A stretch of 64,000 bases of DNA, taken from a virus. The stretch is taken from IMG/VR virus record IMGVR_UViG_3300036828_000547, positions 1 through 64,000 of that record; one strand, given 5' to 3'. Of the stretch, positions 22,403 to 32,108 are shown one piece after another. Positions within the stretch are counted from its first letter, which is position 1; the number at the start of each line of letters is the position of its first letter. Position numbers and translations under genes: made by a program. Below the pieces are notes generated by a model, which saw only the letters and a program-made list of their open reading frames with translations, did no database searches and was not told where the DNA came from.

Positions 22403-25111
22403 ATGGCTACAATTCCTATAACAGTCCCGCAAGACTTCTTCAAGAACATGAACCAATTCATGGCGAATGTTCAGAAGATGCAGCAACTTACGGATAAATT
22501 TCTTCGACAGGCGCAACAGTTGTCATCGGCGCAAAGTCTTATTCTATCACATAAGGCTATGACCAGTCGAATGAGTCAATTACTTCAAGTGTTGCGAAAA
22601 ATTTCCGCATCACTTCAGAGAACCCTTGATATGATCGTGAATGCACTAGGACCAACAGCTAGGATATTCATGCGAAGTTTGGCTTTAGCTGGAGAGGTTC
22701 TTGGCCCTATTATAGCTATTTCTATTGGGATAGGAGGTATGGCTATTTCTGCCGCAATGTTTGGAATGAAGTGGTTCTGGGATAAGATGGTTTCTCTTGG
22801 TGATTCTATGCTCCAAGATTTTCTGCTTGCTTCTGGATCTCTTTCTTCGATTGGTGGATTACGAGCATTCCGTGCTGCTTTTGGTGGATTGCCAGGAGAT
22901 CTTGGTTTGCCGGGAATGGTACAAGCACGTGGATATCAAGCTTCTCCGCAATTTGCTGCTTTGAAATTATTGGGGATCAAAGCTCAAGCAGATACTATAG
23001 ACATGATGTTACAGACAACTCTGGCGGCAGCGGCGTTTATGAAACGTCAGCCAAAAGGGCTTACACTAGGAATGGCTGAAGCAACTGGTTTAACTTCAAT
23101 CTTTAGTCCAGAACGTTTAATGGCATTAAGAGAAATGGATGAGAAAGAACTACAAGCCTATAAAGAAGTATATGAACGATATAAACCGTTGATGCAAATA
23201 ACTGATAAGGTACGCAAAAGCTGGATGAATTTTTCGTTTCAAATAAAGGCGGCAGGAGCACAGATCGTAGCAATAATTGTAGAAAAGTTGGCTGATCCTA
23301 ATGCTCCATTTACTCAAGCTGTAACTCATTTAAGTGAGAGTATCGTGAAGTTTTTTAGAGTTTTTATGGAGACCCCGCTCACAAAAAAGTTAATAGAAAG
23401 ACTTGGATACTATATTGATGAATTTGCAAAATGGATGAAAAAGCCAGAAACTACTCAAACAATAGAAAAATTGATAGAAGATATAGGTGATATAGTAAAG
23501 TCTACAATAGAGGCGATAAGTTATCTCAAACAGATAGTAGAGATGTTTCGTGGGGTTACACCAGAACATCTTCATGGTAGAAGAGCTCTTGCACAACAAT
23601 TAGGAATGGAACATCCTGGAAGAGCTCGTGCTGAGTTTGTTGCTAGACATCCAGGTATGGCTAGATTTACACATAGGATTGGAATAGAACGACCTGCTGG
23701 TGCTCCTCCTGCTGCTGTTCCCAGTGCAGCGCCCATTTCGCGATATCCTGGTAGAGAAAGATTTCATGAGAAGATTGGAATAGCCCGTCCTCCAACGGCT
23801 CCTAGGATTTCTCCTAGAACTGGGAAAAGTGAAATTAGCAGTGGTCGACGTGGATACAGGGGTGACTATGGCGACATTAAACCTTCAACTGGAACATTAA
23901 GAGAAGGACAGGTTAATTCATCTGATTTATATAATTCGTACAAGGAGAAATTTAAAAATTCTTCTCTCAATGGTTATGTTCCAAAAGATGGTGCCCGGTG
24001 GGGTATCACAAAAGGTACACCAGAAGAATGGGCTCGGTTGGCTACAGCAACTTCGAAACAAGAATCTGGCTTAAACTCTAATGCCGGAGGTGGTGGTCTT
24101 AATCAATTTCAATCAAATGATCTTCGTAATTATGGTGTAAGTGGAAGTGTGAATGACCCCAATGTACAGGTTGATGCACTGGTAAATCAATGGTCTAAAC
24201 ATATTCGTCAAGATGGTGTAGTTTCACAACCGGCACCTGGGAATGATGGACGAGGAAATAATTGGCTTGGTGCTGGTCGTTACTTCGGGTCAATGCGTGA
24301 TCAAGGATGGCATGGGAAAAAACAAGCTGATGTTGATAAACATCTAGGTGAGAATGGATGGGCTGACAAAGCTCAGAGACAGGCAGAAGGAAAAGCACCA
24401 CCTCCTAGAGTTCCAGTTGGTGGTGATGCTGGTGGGGTTTCAAGAACTTATGAACGACGTAAAGGTGAGCCGGGTGAATTTAACTATGCCGCGACTGGTG
24501 CTCTCGGTGCTCCGGGTCAAAATTTAACGACAGTTACATTTAAGGATGGACAGACAGCAACAGTCAATAAAAATGTAGCAGAACGATATACTGGATTTGT
24601 AAATGAAATGATAGATAAAGGATACCCGGTTGATTTAAAGGGTGGTGGTGGATACGCAGATCGTGGAAAGCGCGGTGGTGGTGGTCTTTCGATGCATTCA
24701 TATGGTGCAGCATTAGATATCAATGTGTCGAAGAATGCATATAAAGGCAGCACAACTGATCTACCAAGTGATGTTGAAGAAACTGCTTGGAAACATGGAT
24801 TATCTTGGGGTGGTCGTTTTGGTGACCCTATGCATTTTGAGCCTATGAGTCCTGAAGCTTGGGAGCATAAACGTAAGATATTAGAAGGACAGGGAAAAGA
24901 CCAAACAACAGCGACAACTACACCTTCACCATCAGTTCAAACGCAATGGCCAGATCCAAAAATAACAAGATTGCCAGAGCGTACAAATCCTGTTGATCAC
25001 GTGAAGATTGATAATCGCTCTGATCATGATATCAGTGAGACTAAGACGCATTCTGACAATGATTCAGGTAAAACAGAAAATGCGGATCAGTTAGAACCAG
25101 CAGATCAATGA
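22403..25111 (+). CDS. Tape measure protein with lytic transglycosylase and M15-type peptidase domains
   Basis: 902 residues. Sets tail length and helps DNA cross the envelope. Coiled helices and hydrophobic segments (about 90-125, VLGPIIAISIGIGGMAI) fill the first 400 residues. Residues about 540-650 look like a transglycosylase (TSKQESGLNS with E554 as likely acid, then LNQFQSNDL). Residues about 720-830 fit a VanY/M15 metallopeptidase (SMHSYGAALDIN near 764 and DPMHFEP with H811). Its N-terminal helical part is paralogous to the gene at 26494. It starts 1 nt after the chaperone frame. Confidence 0.8.
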   Translation: MATIPITVPQDFFKNMNQFMANVQKMQQLTDKFLRQAQQLSSAQSLILSHKAMTSRMSQLLQVLRKISASLQRTLDMIVNALGPTARIFMRSLALAGEVLGPIIAISIGIGGMAISAAMFGMKWFWDKMVSLGDSMLQDFLLASGSLSSIGGLRAFRAAFGGLPGDLGLPGMVQARGYQASPQFAALKLLGIKAQADTIDMMLQTTLAAAAFMKRQPKGLTLGMAEATGLTSIFSPERLMALREMDEKELQAYKEVYERYKPLMQITDKVRKSWMNFSFQIKAAGAQIVAIIVEKLADPNAPFTQAVTHLSESIVKFFRVFMETPLTKKLIERLGYYIDEFAKWMKKPETTQTIEKLIEDIGDIVKSTIEAISYLKQIVEMFRGVTPEHLHGRRALAQQLGMEHPGRARAEFVARHPGMARFTHRIGIERPAGAPPAAVPSAAPISRYPGRERFHEKIGIARPPTAPRISPRTGKSEISSGRRGYRGDYGDIKPSTGTLREGQVNSSDLYNSYKEKFKNSSLNGYVPKDGARWGITKGTPEEWARLATATSKQESGLNSNAGGGGLNQFQSNDLRNYGVSGSVNDPNVQVDALVNQWSKHIRQDGVVSQPAPGNDGRGNNWLGAGRYFGSMRDQGWHGKKQADVDKHLGENGWADKAQRQAEGKAPPPRVPVGGDAGGVSRTYERRKGEPGEFNYAATGALGAPGQNLTTVTFKDGQTATVNKNVAERYTGFVNEMIDKGYPVDLKGGGGYADRGKRGGGGLSMHSYGAALDINVSKNAYKGSTTDLPSDVEETAWKHGLSWGGRFGDPMHFEPMSPEAWEHKRKILEGQGKDQTTATTTPSPSVQTQWPDPKITRLPERTNPVDHVKIDNRSDHDISETKTHSDNDSGKTENADQLEPADQ

Positions 25112-26493
25112 GATATTACAACATCAAAATTGACGGAGCACCGTCTGTATTCCCGGCTAGGTATGATGGAGGTGCGCAATGGGGAACTACATTGAATGGT
25201 GTGCATGATCCAAATGCACAACAAATTGATTTTCAATTAATAGCATGGGATTCAGGAGCACCTACTGAAAATAGTGTTCTTACCGTTTATGGTGTTAGTT
25301 GGGATCAAATTAAAGCATGTAATCAATTAGTCGGTAAGCCGATTGCAGTTAATGGAGGAATGTCAAGTCCTGGACTGCCTCTTGCTGAATTTCAGTCTCA
25401 TAGACCTAAAAATTTGATATATGGTACAATTCTTAAGTGTTGGGGAAACTGGATTGGGAATGAAACTTCTATTGGATTTGCCTTCTTACCTTCTGGAGCA
25501 GTCTCCGCTGGGAGTGATATCGGTGGAGGTGGTGGTGGAGGGGGAGGAAATGGTGGGGGAGATGGTGGTGCTGCTAGTCCCGGAGGACAGAGCTTTAGTG
25601 TAAATCGCTCTGGATTACGCTCAATAGATCGTAGGTCATTTTCCGTAGGTCGCCCTTCAGTTGATAATCGTGCTTTTTCTCCATTAGGTGTGGATCCATC
25701 AACCCTTGCACAACAGATAGGAGGGAAAATTATTTCTGATTTTGATATTGGTCCTGCAACATCACAAATTGGAGGTGTCATTAATTCATTTTTTGGTGGT
25801 GGTAACGTTTCTCCATTGTCTAAACCTTTGAATTTAATCCATAATATGATGCCAAATATACCTTTGTCGAGCGCAATGCAAGAAACATTATCGAAAGCAT
25901 TTCCTCATGCTGATCTCAATATAGCTATTTCTTCAGCGTTGAAATTAGGATATCAAGATGCAGGTATGTATCAATCTGTTGAACAATATATTGGATATAT
26001 CAATAAGCTTAGTCAATCTATTTTTGGAACTAAATCATATCCTGGTGTTCATTTAAGTACAATAGATAATAAACTAGACGTATGGGATGGATCCTCATCT
26101 ATTGGTAGCGGTGATATTAATTATTTAGAGTTAATTGGGCAACCGACTTGGATAGAAGTAAATGTGGTGAATATTAAAGTTGTATTGCGAGGTGGATTTA
26201 GGGTTGGCATGGATCTTACATTACCTCAAACTGTGGTTAATTTCAGTGGACCAGATGCATTTTCCGCAGCTCCTGACCAAAGATCACACATTTCACTTCC
26301 AGGTGTTTATAAGATTCGAAAAATCCTTCATGTTGGTGATTTCCGAAATCCAGATGGGGCAAATTGGAGCACTAATATAGAAGCATGGGGTAATGCTTCA
26401 GTAACCGGTGCTCAGGATTCTGAGCCACAACCACCACAGACTGAAACTGTGATTACAGTACGTCCACCTCCAGGCGGATTCCCAGGTCATTAA
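25108..26493 (+). CDS. Baseplate hub-like protein
   Basis: 461 residues, ATGA overlap with the tape measure. The first 125 residues and the last 130 (EVNVVNIKVVLRGGFRVGMD, then LPGVYKIRKILHVGDFR and TNIEAWG) look like the strand-rich hub domains of gp27-type proteins, split by a long Gly/Ser-rich linker (GGGGGGGGGNGGGDGG) and a helical middle. It lies between two tape-measure-type genes. The hub role is inferred from fold-like patterns and order. Confidence 0.6.
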   Translation: MRYYNIKIDGAPSVFPARYDGGAQWGTTLNGVHDPNAQQIDFQLIAWDSGAPTENSVLTVYGVSWDQIKACNQLVGKPIAVNGGMSSPGLPLAEFQSHRPKNLIYGTILKCWGNWIGNETSIGFAFLPSGAVSAGSDIGGGGGGGGGNGGGDGGAASPGGQSFSVNRSGLRSIDRRSFSVGRPSVDNRAFSPLGVDPSTLAQQIGGKIISDFDIGPATSQIGGVINSFFGGGNVSPLSKPLNLIHNMMPNIPLSSAMQETLSKAFPHADLNIAISSALKLGYQDAGMYQSVEQYIGYINKLSQSIFGTKSYPGVHLSTIDNKLDVWDGSSSIGSGDINYLELIGQPTWIEVNVVNIKVVLRGGFRVGMDLTLPQTVVNFSGPDAFSAAPDQRSHISLPGVYKIRKILHVGDFRNPDGANWSTNIEAWGNASVTGAQDSEPQPPQTETVITVRPPPGGFPGH

Positions 26494-28131
26494 ATGGCGA
26501 AGCAACCAAACTTAACGATTAATGTAAATTCGCAACAGTTTAAACAGTTTGCGACGCAGTTCAATGCGTTTTCTGGGCAGATCAAGAATATGAATGCTCA
26601 GTTTAGTCAGATTAATGCTTCTCTTAATAGATCAAACATACTAATTCGATCAGCTACAGCTTCAATGACTCCATTCTTATATGCCGCTAGGTCGGTTCAT
26701 TCAGTAGTTTCAGGGATTACGAAGAAGTTGTTAAGTTGGGGAACGATTGTTGGTGGTGTTACTGCTCTATTAGGGATGGGAGGTGGTCTGTTTGGTATTG
26801 AGCGACTCGCTGCTTCTATCATGGCAAAAAGGAGAATGACACTAGGTTTAGGTCAGGATTATGGTCGGACCCAAGCAAGTATGATCTTTCGTCAAGGTAT
26901 GACGGATTCACCCGGCAATGTAATGAAAAATATCCGGATGGGTATGGCCGGGTCTTCTGATCAGATGACTGCTCTGATGGGCTTGGGAATCAATCCATTT
27001 GATCCTTCGACGCAAAAATTGAGTCCAGATGAACTTATGGATAAGATTGAAAAAAGAATTCCTGATATTCTGAATAGAGCTGGGAAGGGTAGAGAATTAA
27101 TGATGGCTCAATCATATAAACTTGAGTCATTAGGTTATAGTCCAATGGACCTGTTGCGGAGGGCAACTCCAGAAGGACAAAAAGAAATTGAGGAAGAACG
27201 ACAATTGAAAGAGAAATATGCGCCTTTAATGGTAATATCAAAGGCAGCACAAAAAGCATGGACTGAATTAGAATTACAGTTTCAAGCGGCTAAATCGCAG
27301 CTAGAATCAGTATTTGGTGAAAAGCTTGCTGACCTTGCTGAACCATTAAAGCATTTGAGTGAGGGATTCACACAACTGGTTCGTACGTTAATGCAATCTC
27401 CGGCAGTTCAAGCAGTGATAAAGCAATTAGCAGAGTGGATAGATACTCTTGCCAAAAAGATGAAAGAGCTAACTGAAGATGATATTCAAAAGTTTATAAC
27501 TAAGATAGAAACATTGCTTCCTACAATGGAGCAATTTAAGACTGCTATGAAAGACTTTGTGGAAGTTCTGCAAGCTGCTGTTTCTGTATTACGTTTTATT
27601 AAAGACTTAGTTCCAGGTGGGGGAACTATGGCGGGCGCTGCTCAGGCTACTGGAGCCGGAGCGGTGCATGGCTGGTTGGGTAAGCATCTTACCCCCTACG
27701 GAAAAGAACTTCTTGGCTTTGATTCTGGTATAAAAGGAAGTCCAACATCTGCTTCAGCAGCAACGGCTGGAGGAAATGTATTTAATGCTTTTGGTGGAAG
27801 AGGAGGAGGCTTTAGCGGTAGTAGTCCAGGATTAGCTTCTGGATTTGGTTGGCAACATACACTTTTTAATCAAGGTCTTGCTCCAGAGAGTGGGACTCTA
27901 CCATCATCAATAGCTGGTCCTTGGTCTAGTGCTGCTTCTAAAATGGCTCCTCCAAAAACTAGTGGTGGTGATGGATCAATATTTGGTCCTGTTCCTGATG
28001 CAGCTAAAGGAGGAAAAGCCGTAGGACCATTATCTATGGATAACTGGCAAATGAATAGAACAGCGAGTCTTGTTGTACGTAATGTTCCAGGAGCCAATAT
28101 CTTTATGACCGCAGCGGGGATGACAGGATAA
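26494..28131 (+). CDS. Second tape-measure-like protein, without enzymatic domains
   Basis: 545 residues starting right after the hub gene. Residues about 240-350 (EKYAPLMVISKAAQKAWTEL, EKLADLAEPLKHLSE, AWIDTLAKKMKE-like) parallel residues about 265-360 of the tape measure (YERYKPLMQITDKVRKSW, EKLADPNAPFTQAVTHLSE). It also has an N-terminal coiled stretch and a glycine-rich membrane-type segment (about 85-105). The C-terminus is Gly/Ser-rich and has no hydrolase. It may be a partner or a diverged duplicate of the tape measure. Confidence 0.65.
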   Translation: MAKQPNLTINVNSQQFKQFATQFNAFSGQIKNMNAQFSQINASLNRSNILIRSATASMTPFLYAARSVHSVVSGITKKLLSWGTIVGGVTALLGMGGGLFGIERLAASIMAKRRMTLGLGQDYGRTQASMIFRQGMTDSPGNVMKNIRMGMAGSSDQMTALMGLGINPFDPSTQKLSPDELMDKIEKRIPDILNRAGKGRELMMAQSYKLESLGYSPMDLLRRATPEGQKEIEEERQLKEKYAPLMVISKAAQKAWTELELQFQAAKSQLESVFGEKLADLAEPLKHLSEGFTQLVRTLMQSPAVQAVIKQLAEWIDTLAKKMKELTEDDIQKFITKIETLLPTMEQFKTAMKDFVEVLQAAVSVLRFIKDLVPGGGTMAGAAQATGAGAVHGWLGKHLTPYGKELLGFDSGIKGSPTSASAATAGGNVFNAFGGRGGGFSGSSPGLASGFGWQHTLFNQGLAPESGTLPSSIAGPWSSAASKMAPPKTSGGDGSIFGPVPDAAKGGKAVGPLSMDNWQMNRTASLVVRNVPGANIFMTAAGMTG

Positions 28132-28913
28132 TGCCTCCTCCTAATACAGCAATTCAATTATCATACCAAGTGTGTCCGATCATTCTATCTGGTGGGGCAG
28201 CGGCTCAGATTCCTGGTGGCATGTTACCGATATTGAGTTTATTTTCTGGAGTGGGTGCTAATTCAATAGGGCTTCCATTTGATATTGGTGACCTAGATGA
28301 TGCTTTTGGTGCATTCAACGTTTTACCGGGAGGTATGCTAATAAATCAGCAGATTGCGAAATATCCATTTGCTAATCAGTCAGTGGCGGCAAATGCGACT
28401 ATTCGAGAACCATTGACCTTGTCTGTTATTATGGATGCTCCCATGCGAGGACCTTCTGCATGGGCTTATAAACAAATGATAATGACAGCATTAAAGGCGA
28501 CACTTGATAATCATAATAATCAAGGGGGAACCTATGTTGTCATCACTCCAGCTTATATGTATACAGATTTAATTATGACTTCTTTAACTGATAACTCTCG
28601 TGGGAATAATTCACTACCACAGAATGCATGGCGCTTTGATTTTGAAAAACCGTTGGTTTCTTTAGCTGATCTCCAAGGTGCTCAAAATCAACTAATGTCT
28701 AAAATCTCAAATCAAGTACCAACTGGTGTAAATCAGTCAGGTATCCAAGTCGGAACGCCAGTTGCACAGCCACAGCTTCAGTTAGATCCAAGTGTAGGAT
28801 TAGGGGCTAGTCTCTCAACTGGTTCTCCAACCGTGATGAATACAGCACAATCTTTTCTTAATTATCCAGCACTTCAAAGTGGGGCTTCTTTCCCATTCAG
28901 TGGTATTTCATGA
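28131..28913 (+). CDS. Baseplate/tail protein
   Basis: 260 residues, ATG overlapping the previous stop (TAATG). The core (ATIREPLTLSVIMDAPMRG, ATLDNHNNQGGTYVVITPA, NAWRFDFEKPLVSLADL) is a pattern found in baseplate-region proteins of myoviruses, with a substrate-like W-R-x-DFE-x-PLV strand. The last 70 residues are a low-complexity Ser/Gln/Pro tail. The exact part of the baseplate is not certain. Confidence 0.6.
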   Translation: MPPPNTAIQLSYQVCPIILSGGAAAQIPGGMLPILSLFSGVGANSIGLPFDIGDLDDAFGAFNVLPGGMLINQQIAKYPFANQSVAANATIREPLTLSVIMDAPMRGPSAWAYKQMIMTALKATLDNHNNQGGTYVVITPAYMYTDLIMTSLTDNSRGNNSLPQNAWRFDFEKPLVSLADLQGAQNQLMSKISNQVPTGVNQSGIQVGTPVAQPQLQLDPSVGLGASLSTGSPTVMNTAQSFLNYPALQSGASFPFSGIS

Positions 28914-29431
28914 CTACGGTTATTCCATTCCTGCCATCTAATTTAGTGGCTCCTAAATTTATTGTGACGTTAGATGGGATTGATTATCAGACTGTAGTTA
29001 CTTGGAACGTTGCTGCACAGAGATATTATGTCAATATTTATGGGTCAGATGGTACGTGGATTGTAACAGTACCTCTTATTCAAACACCTCCAGCTCGTGG
29101 AATTGAAGCTGTTAGCTATGATAATTTACGAAGAGTTGTAACCGTGACGATGGTAGATCCATCACAATGGCCGATTCCATTGTCTTCAGCCGGACTTTCG
29201 ATACCTCCCGGCACAATCGTTGACTATACTCTAGACAATTTTGATCCACCTGTATTTAATGCGACATGGAGATCACTGCATGTAAATGATACTACGTTTT
29301 CGTTTCCATTAGCTACTGATCCTGGTGAAGTGCTTATTGTTGGTTCTGTTTCTCGATTAATGAATATGGTCGGAGGACTTTTTAATTCTACATTTGTCTA
29401 TCGCAACGGAGCCTTTGAGGTAACACCATAA
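28910..29431 (+). CDS. Baseplate plug-like protein with an inserted FxFPLA module
   Basis: 173 residues, ATGA overlap. FIVTLDGIDYQTVVTWNVAA and QRYYVNIYGSDGTWIVTVPL match the pattern of phage baseplate plug proteins (LDG-x-x-Y-x-x-x-x-x-WN then Q-R-W-x-x-x-I-x-D). Residues about 85-145 (DYTLDNFDPPVFNATW, TTFSFPLATDPGEVL) are a module also found in the sheath. Confidence 0.65.
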   Translation: MTTVIPFLPSNLVAPKFIVTLDGIDYQTVVTWNVAAQRYYVNIYGSDGTWIVTVPLIQTPPARGIEAVSYDNLRRVVTVTMVDPSQWPIPLSSAGLSIPPGTIVDYTLDNFDPPVFNATWRSLHVNDTTFSFPLATDPGEVLIVGSVSRLMNMVGGLFNSTFVYRNGAFEVTP

Positions 29432-30282
29432 TGGGACGCTACGACTCACATAAACATCCATTCCACTATCAGATGAACCAATGGGCGTCTAAGAGGATAA
29501 ACACGAATAGTGAACAGAGTGCTAAGTCTATTCCATGTCATGTTCAGAAAGTTGATAAAGATTTTATTACTGTGGCATTCGAAACTCAGAATGGTATCTT
29601 TACTCCGCCGACTGTTAAGATTCCTCAATCGATGTCACAATATGGCCGTGATCCAACTCAAGTAGGAGATAAGGGATATGCGGTTCCTGGAGATTATTAT
29701 CTTGGTGGTGTTACTGGCGACGCTGGCGGCAATACGAACTTTTATCCCCGTGGAAACCTCACGACATTATCCTTCCAGCCGGTAAGTCATAAGCAAAATC
29801 CTAGCAGGGATTATGATCAAAATACACATATGGGTGGACCAAATGGCTGGACTGTTGGGCCATATCAAAAACAACAACAAGATCAACAAAGTCAACAAAA
29901 TGGTGGCAGTCAAACAGGAACAGGGTCAACAAATTCATTTAGAGCTCAGCAAGAAAGACTGCATAGCAAAATGGTGAAAGCTGGGACACTCGCCACAAAT
30001 GGAAGTAGCAGTAGCGGAAGCAGTGGGAGTGGAAGTAGTCAACAAGGTCAAAGTCAAGATAGTGACAAAACACAGTTTAGTTTTGATAAGGATGGCAAGG
30101 CGGTAATGCAGAGTAAAGATGCGGATCATGTTATTACTGTAGATCAAAAGAACTCAAAAATTACAATCAAAGTACCAACTGGTCATAAGATCTATGTTGG
30201 TGGTGATGGTTCAGAAGGTCAATATGCGCAGCTTACTACTGTGAAAGGTCCTGTCATTAATGCTTTAGGGCGGATTGGCTAA
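29431..30282 (+). CDS. Baseplate spike protein (gp138/gpV-type)
   Basis: 283 residues. The N-terminal 120 residues show the OB-fold pattern of spike proteins (CHVQKVDKDFITVAFETQ, PTQVGDKGYAVPGDYYLGG, GNLTTLSFQPV). A Gln/Ser/Gly-rich linker follows, and the C-terminal part (HVITVDQKNSKITIKVPTG, KIYVGGDG) is a beta-helical needle-like end. It would form the membrane-puncturing tip. Starts by TAATG overlap. Confidence 0.8.
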   Translation: MGRYDSHKHPFHYQMNQWASKRINTNSEQSAKSIPCHVQKVDKDFITVAFETQNGIFTPPTVKIPQSMSQYGRDPTQVGDKGYAVPGDYYLGGVTGDAGGNTNFYPRGNLTTLSFQPVSHKQNPSRDYDQNTHMGGPNGWTVGPYQKQQQDQQSQQNGGSQTGTGSTNSFRAQQERLHSKMVKAGTLATNGSSSSGSSGSGSSQQGQSQDSDKTQFSFDKDGKAVMQSKDADHVITVDQKNSKITIKVPTGHKIYVGGDGSEGQYAQLTTVKGPVINALGRIG

Positions 30283-30674
30283 TGCGAACTTATGGCCGTA
30301 CCAGAGATGTTCTTACCGGTGCAAAGAAATGGTGGGTTGTCGTTACTGATAGTAATGGATACAATGATTCAGTTTGGGTCACTACTCTTGCTCAGGTGTG
30401 TAAATTGAACTTGGGTGAAAGTCCGTTTTTTGCTAATTATGGCATTCCGGCTCATCCTGCTGTTGTAACTCAAGTTTATCCTGATTTTTATATGGTTCGT
30501 ACTCAACAACAATTCGTTGGTTTCTTTGCTTCATTAATGCTAACGAGGCAACTAAACGCTGAAGATGATGATAATAGACCTGCACCATCATATCTTATAA
30601 ACGCACTCACGAACTACGGTTCCAGGATTGGTGTACGGACTGCTCCCGGCTATCCTCTCGATCAACCTATCTGA
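30282..30674 (+). CDS. Baseplate wedge-associated protein
   Basis: 130 residues between spike and gpJ-like wedge genes. The pattern WWVVVTDSNGYNDSVWVTTL, CKLNLGESPFFANYGIPA, TQVYPDFYMVRTQQQ is one that I associate with small baseplate proteins in this exact position. It may be the gp25-like wedge subunit by place, but the sequence does not prove it. Confidence 0.6.
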   Translation: MRTYGRTRDVLTGAKKWWVVVTDSNGYNDSVWVTTLAQVCKLNLGESPFFANYGIPAHPAVVTQVYPDFYMVRTQQQFVGFFASLMLTRQLNAEDDDNRPAPSYLINALTNYGSRIGVRTAPGYPLDQPI

Positions 30675-30680
30675 GTCAAC

Positions 30681-32108
30681 ATGGCACTCTTACCTCTTAT
30701 AATGACTGCACAGGGATTACAACCGGCAGCTCCGGCTGATTTGCGGGGAAGACTGATTACATTGGTTGCTGCTAGCAATCCAGACTATACAGCGAATTTG
30801 CCGGGGTCATTAATAGAAGATATATCGAGTACAGATGTCTTTGCTCTGGTTGTTAGTGACAGTTTTCTTGTTGATTTAGTCAATTCTGTTACGCCTTATG
30901 CTGCAAATCCATACTTACTGAATCAACTTGGCATTCTGTATGGTGTTGATCGACAACCGATCACTAATACTTCTGTTTATGTCGTATTTTCTGGTACTCC
31001 CGGCTATGTGATTGCGCAAGGGTTTGTTGTATCTGATGGAACTTATCAGTATGTTTGTCAGACTGGTGGTATAATTGGAGTTAGTGGAACTTCACTACCA
31101 ATCTATTGTTTAGCAACTCAAGATGGTGCATGGCCTGTTCAAGCGAATACCGTTGTACAGATGGCAACGTCAGTTCCAGCCAATGTTTCGCTTGTTGTAA
31201 ATAATCCAGTGTCTGGTATTCCGTCTCAATCTGGTGAACCAATCAGTATCTATAGAGAACGTTGTTTCACGGCTGGTTTAGCTTCATCCACAGGAATGGC
31301 TCGTTATTTAAAGACATTGGTGGGAAATATTCCCGGTGTACAGAGTCGTTTGATCTCTGTACAAGAGCAAGAAGATTTAGAGGCATATACAATCATCGTA
31401 GGTGGAGGAGACCCATATCAAGTTGCGTATCAAATCTGGTGTTCAAATTTCTATACTCCAGGTTTAACTGGAGCAGTTATTCGTGTTTCAGGAATTTCAA
31501 ATACCAACCCTGTGAGAATTACCACAGCAGATAATCATAATTTGTCAACAGGAAATATTGAAGTTGTATCTGGAAATGTTGGATTTCCTTATATTAATAA
31601 TCAACCATATCCTATTACTGTAACGGGACTAAAAACCTTTACCATTCCAGTTGATGGTACACAGTATGGAACATGGCAATATGGTGGCGTGGTAACTCCT
31701 AATCCTATAAACGAACTTGTTACTGTTTCTGATTATCCAGATGGATTTAGTATCCCATTTGTAATCCCTCCTCAAGAAACTGTAAATATTATTGCGACTT
31801 GGGTAACAGATTCACCAAACTATGTATCTGCCGCAGCTATCGCACAAGCTGCATCCCCGGCTATTATTGATTATATCAATAGCTTACCGGCTGGGACTAC
31901 TCCAATTAATCTCAATGTGCTGAATGAAGTTTTTCTTGATTCTATTGCCAATATTCTTGCTGGTGAATTGGTTATTGATATTTCATGGACTATTTCTATT
32001 AGTGGAGTTGGAGCACTTCCACAATCTGGTACTCAAGTTATCTATGGAGATAGATATAGTTACTTCTATACAGATACTTCGCAGGTCTCAGTTATTCAGG
32101 GTCTGTAA
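30681..32108 (+). CDS. Baseplate wedge protein J-like
   Basis: 475 residues. N-terminal helix and LPGSLIEDISSTDVFALV, DRQPITNTSVYVVFSGT, then GIPSQSGEPISIYRERCF and GIPGVQ-type turns fit gpJ/gp6 family wedge proteins. An inserted module at about 270-335 (NPVRITTADNHNLSTGNI, KTFTIPVDGTQYGTW) is a strand-rich domain often found inside phage tail proteins. It joins baseplate wedges to fibres. Confidence 0.75.
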   Translation: MALLPLIMTAQGLQPAAPADLRGRLITLVAASNPDYTANLPGSLIEDISSTDVFALVVSDSFLVDLVNSVTPYAANPYLLNQLGILYGVDRQPITNTSVYVVFSGTPGYVIAQGFVVSDGTYQYVCQTGGIIGVSGTSLPIYCLATQDGAWPVQANTVVQMATSVPANVSLVVNNPVSGIPSQSGEPISIYRERCFTAGLASSTGMARYLKTLVGNIPGVQSRLISVQEQEDLEAYTIIVGGGDPYQVAYQIWCSNFYTPGLTGAVIRVSGISNTNPVRITTADNHNLSTGNIEVVSGNVGFPYINNQPYPITVTGLKTFTIPVDGTQYGTWQYGGVVTPNPINELVTVSDYPDGFSIPFVIPPQETVNIIATWVTDSPNYVSAAAIAQAASPAIIDYINSLPAGTTPINLNVLNEVFLDSIANILAGELVIDISWTISISGVGALPQSGTQVIYGDRYSYFYTDTSQVSVIQGL

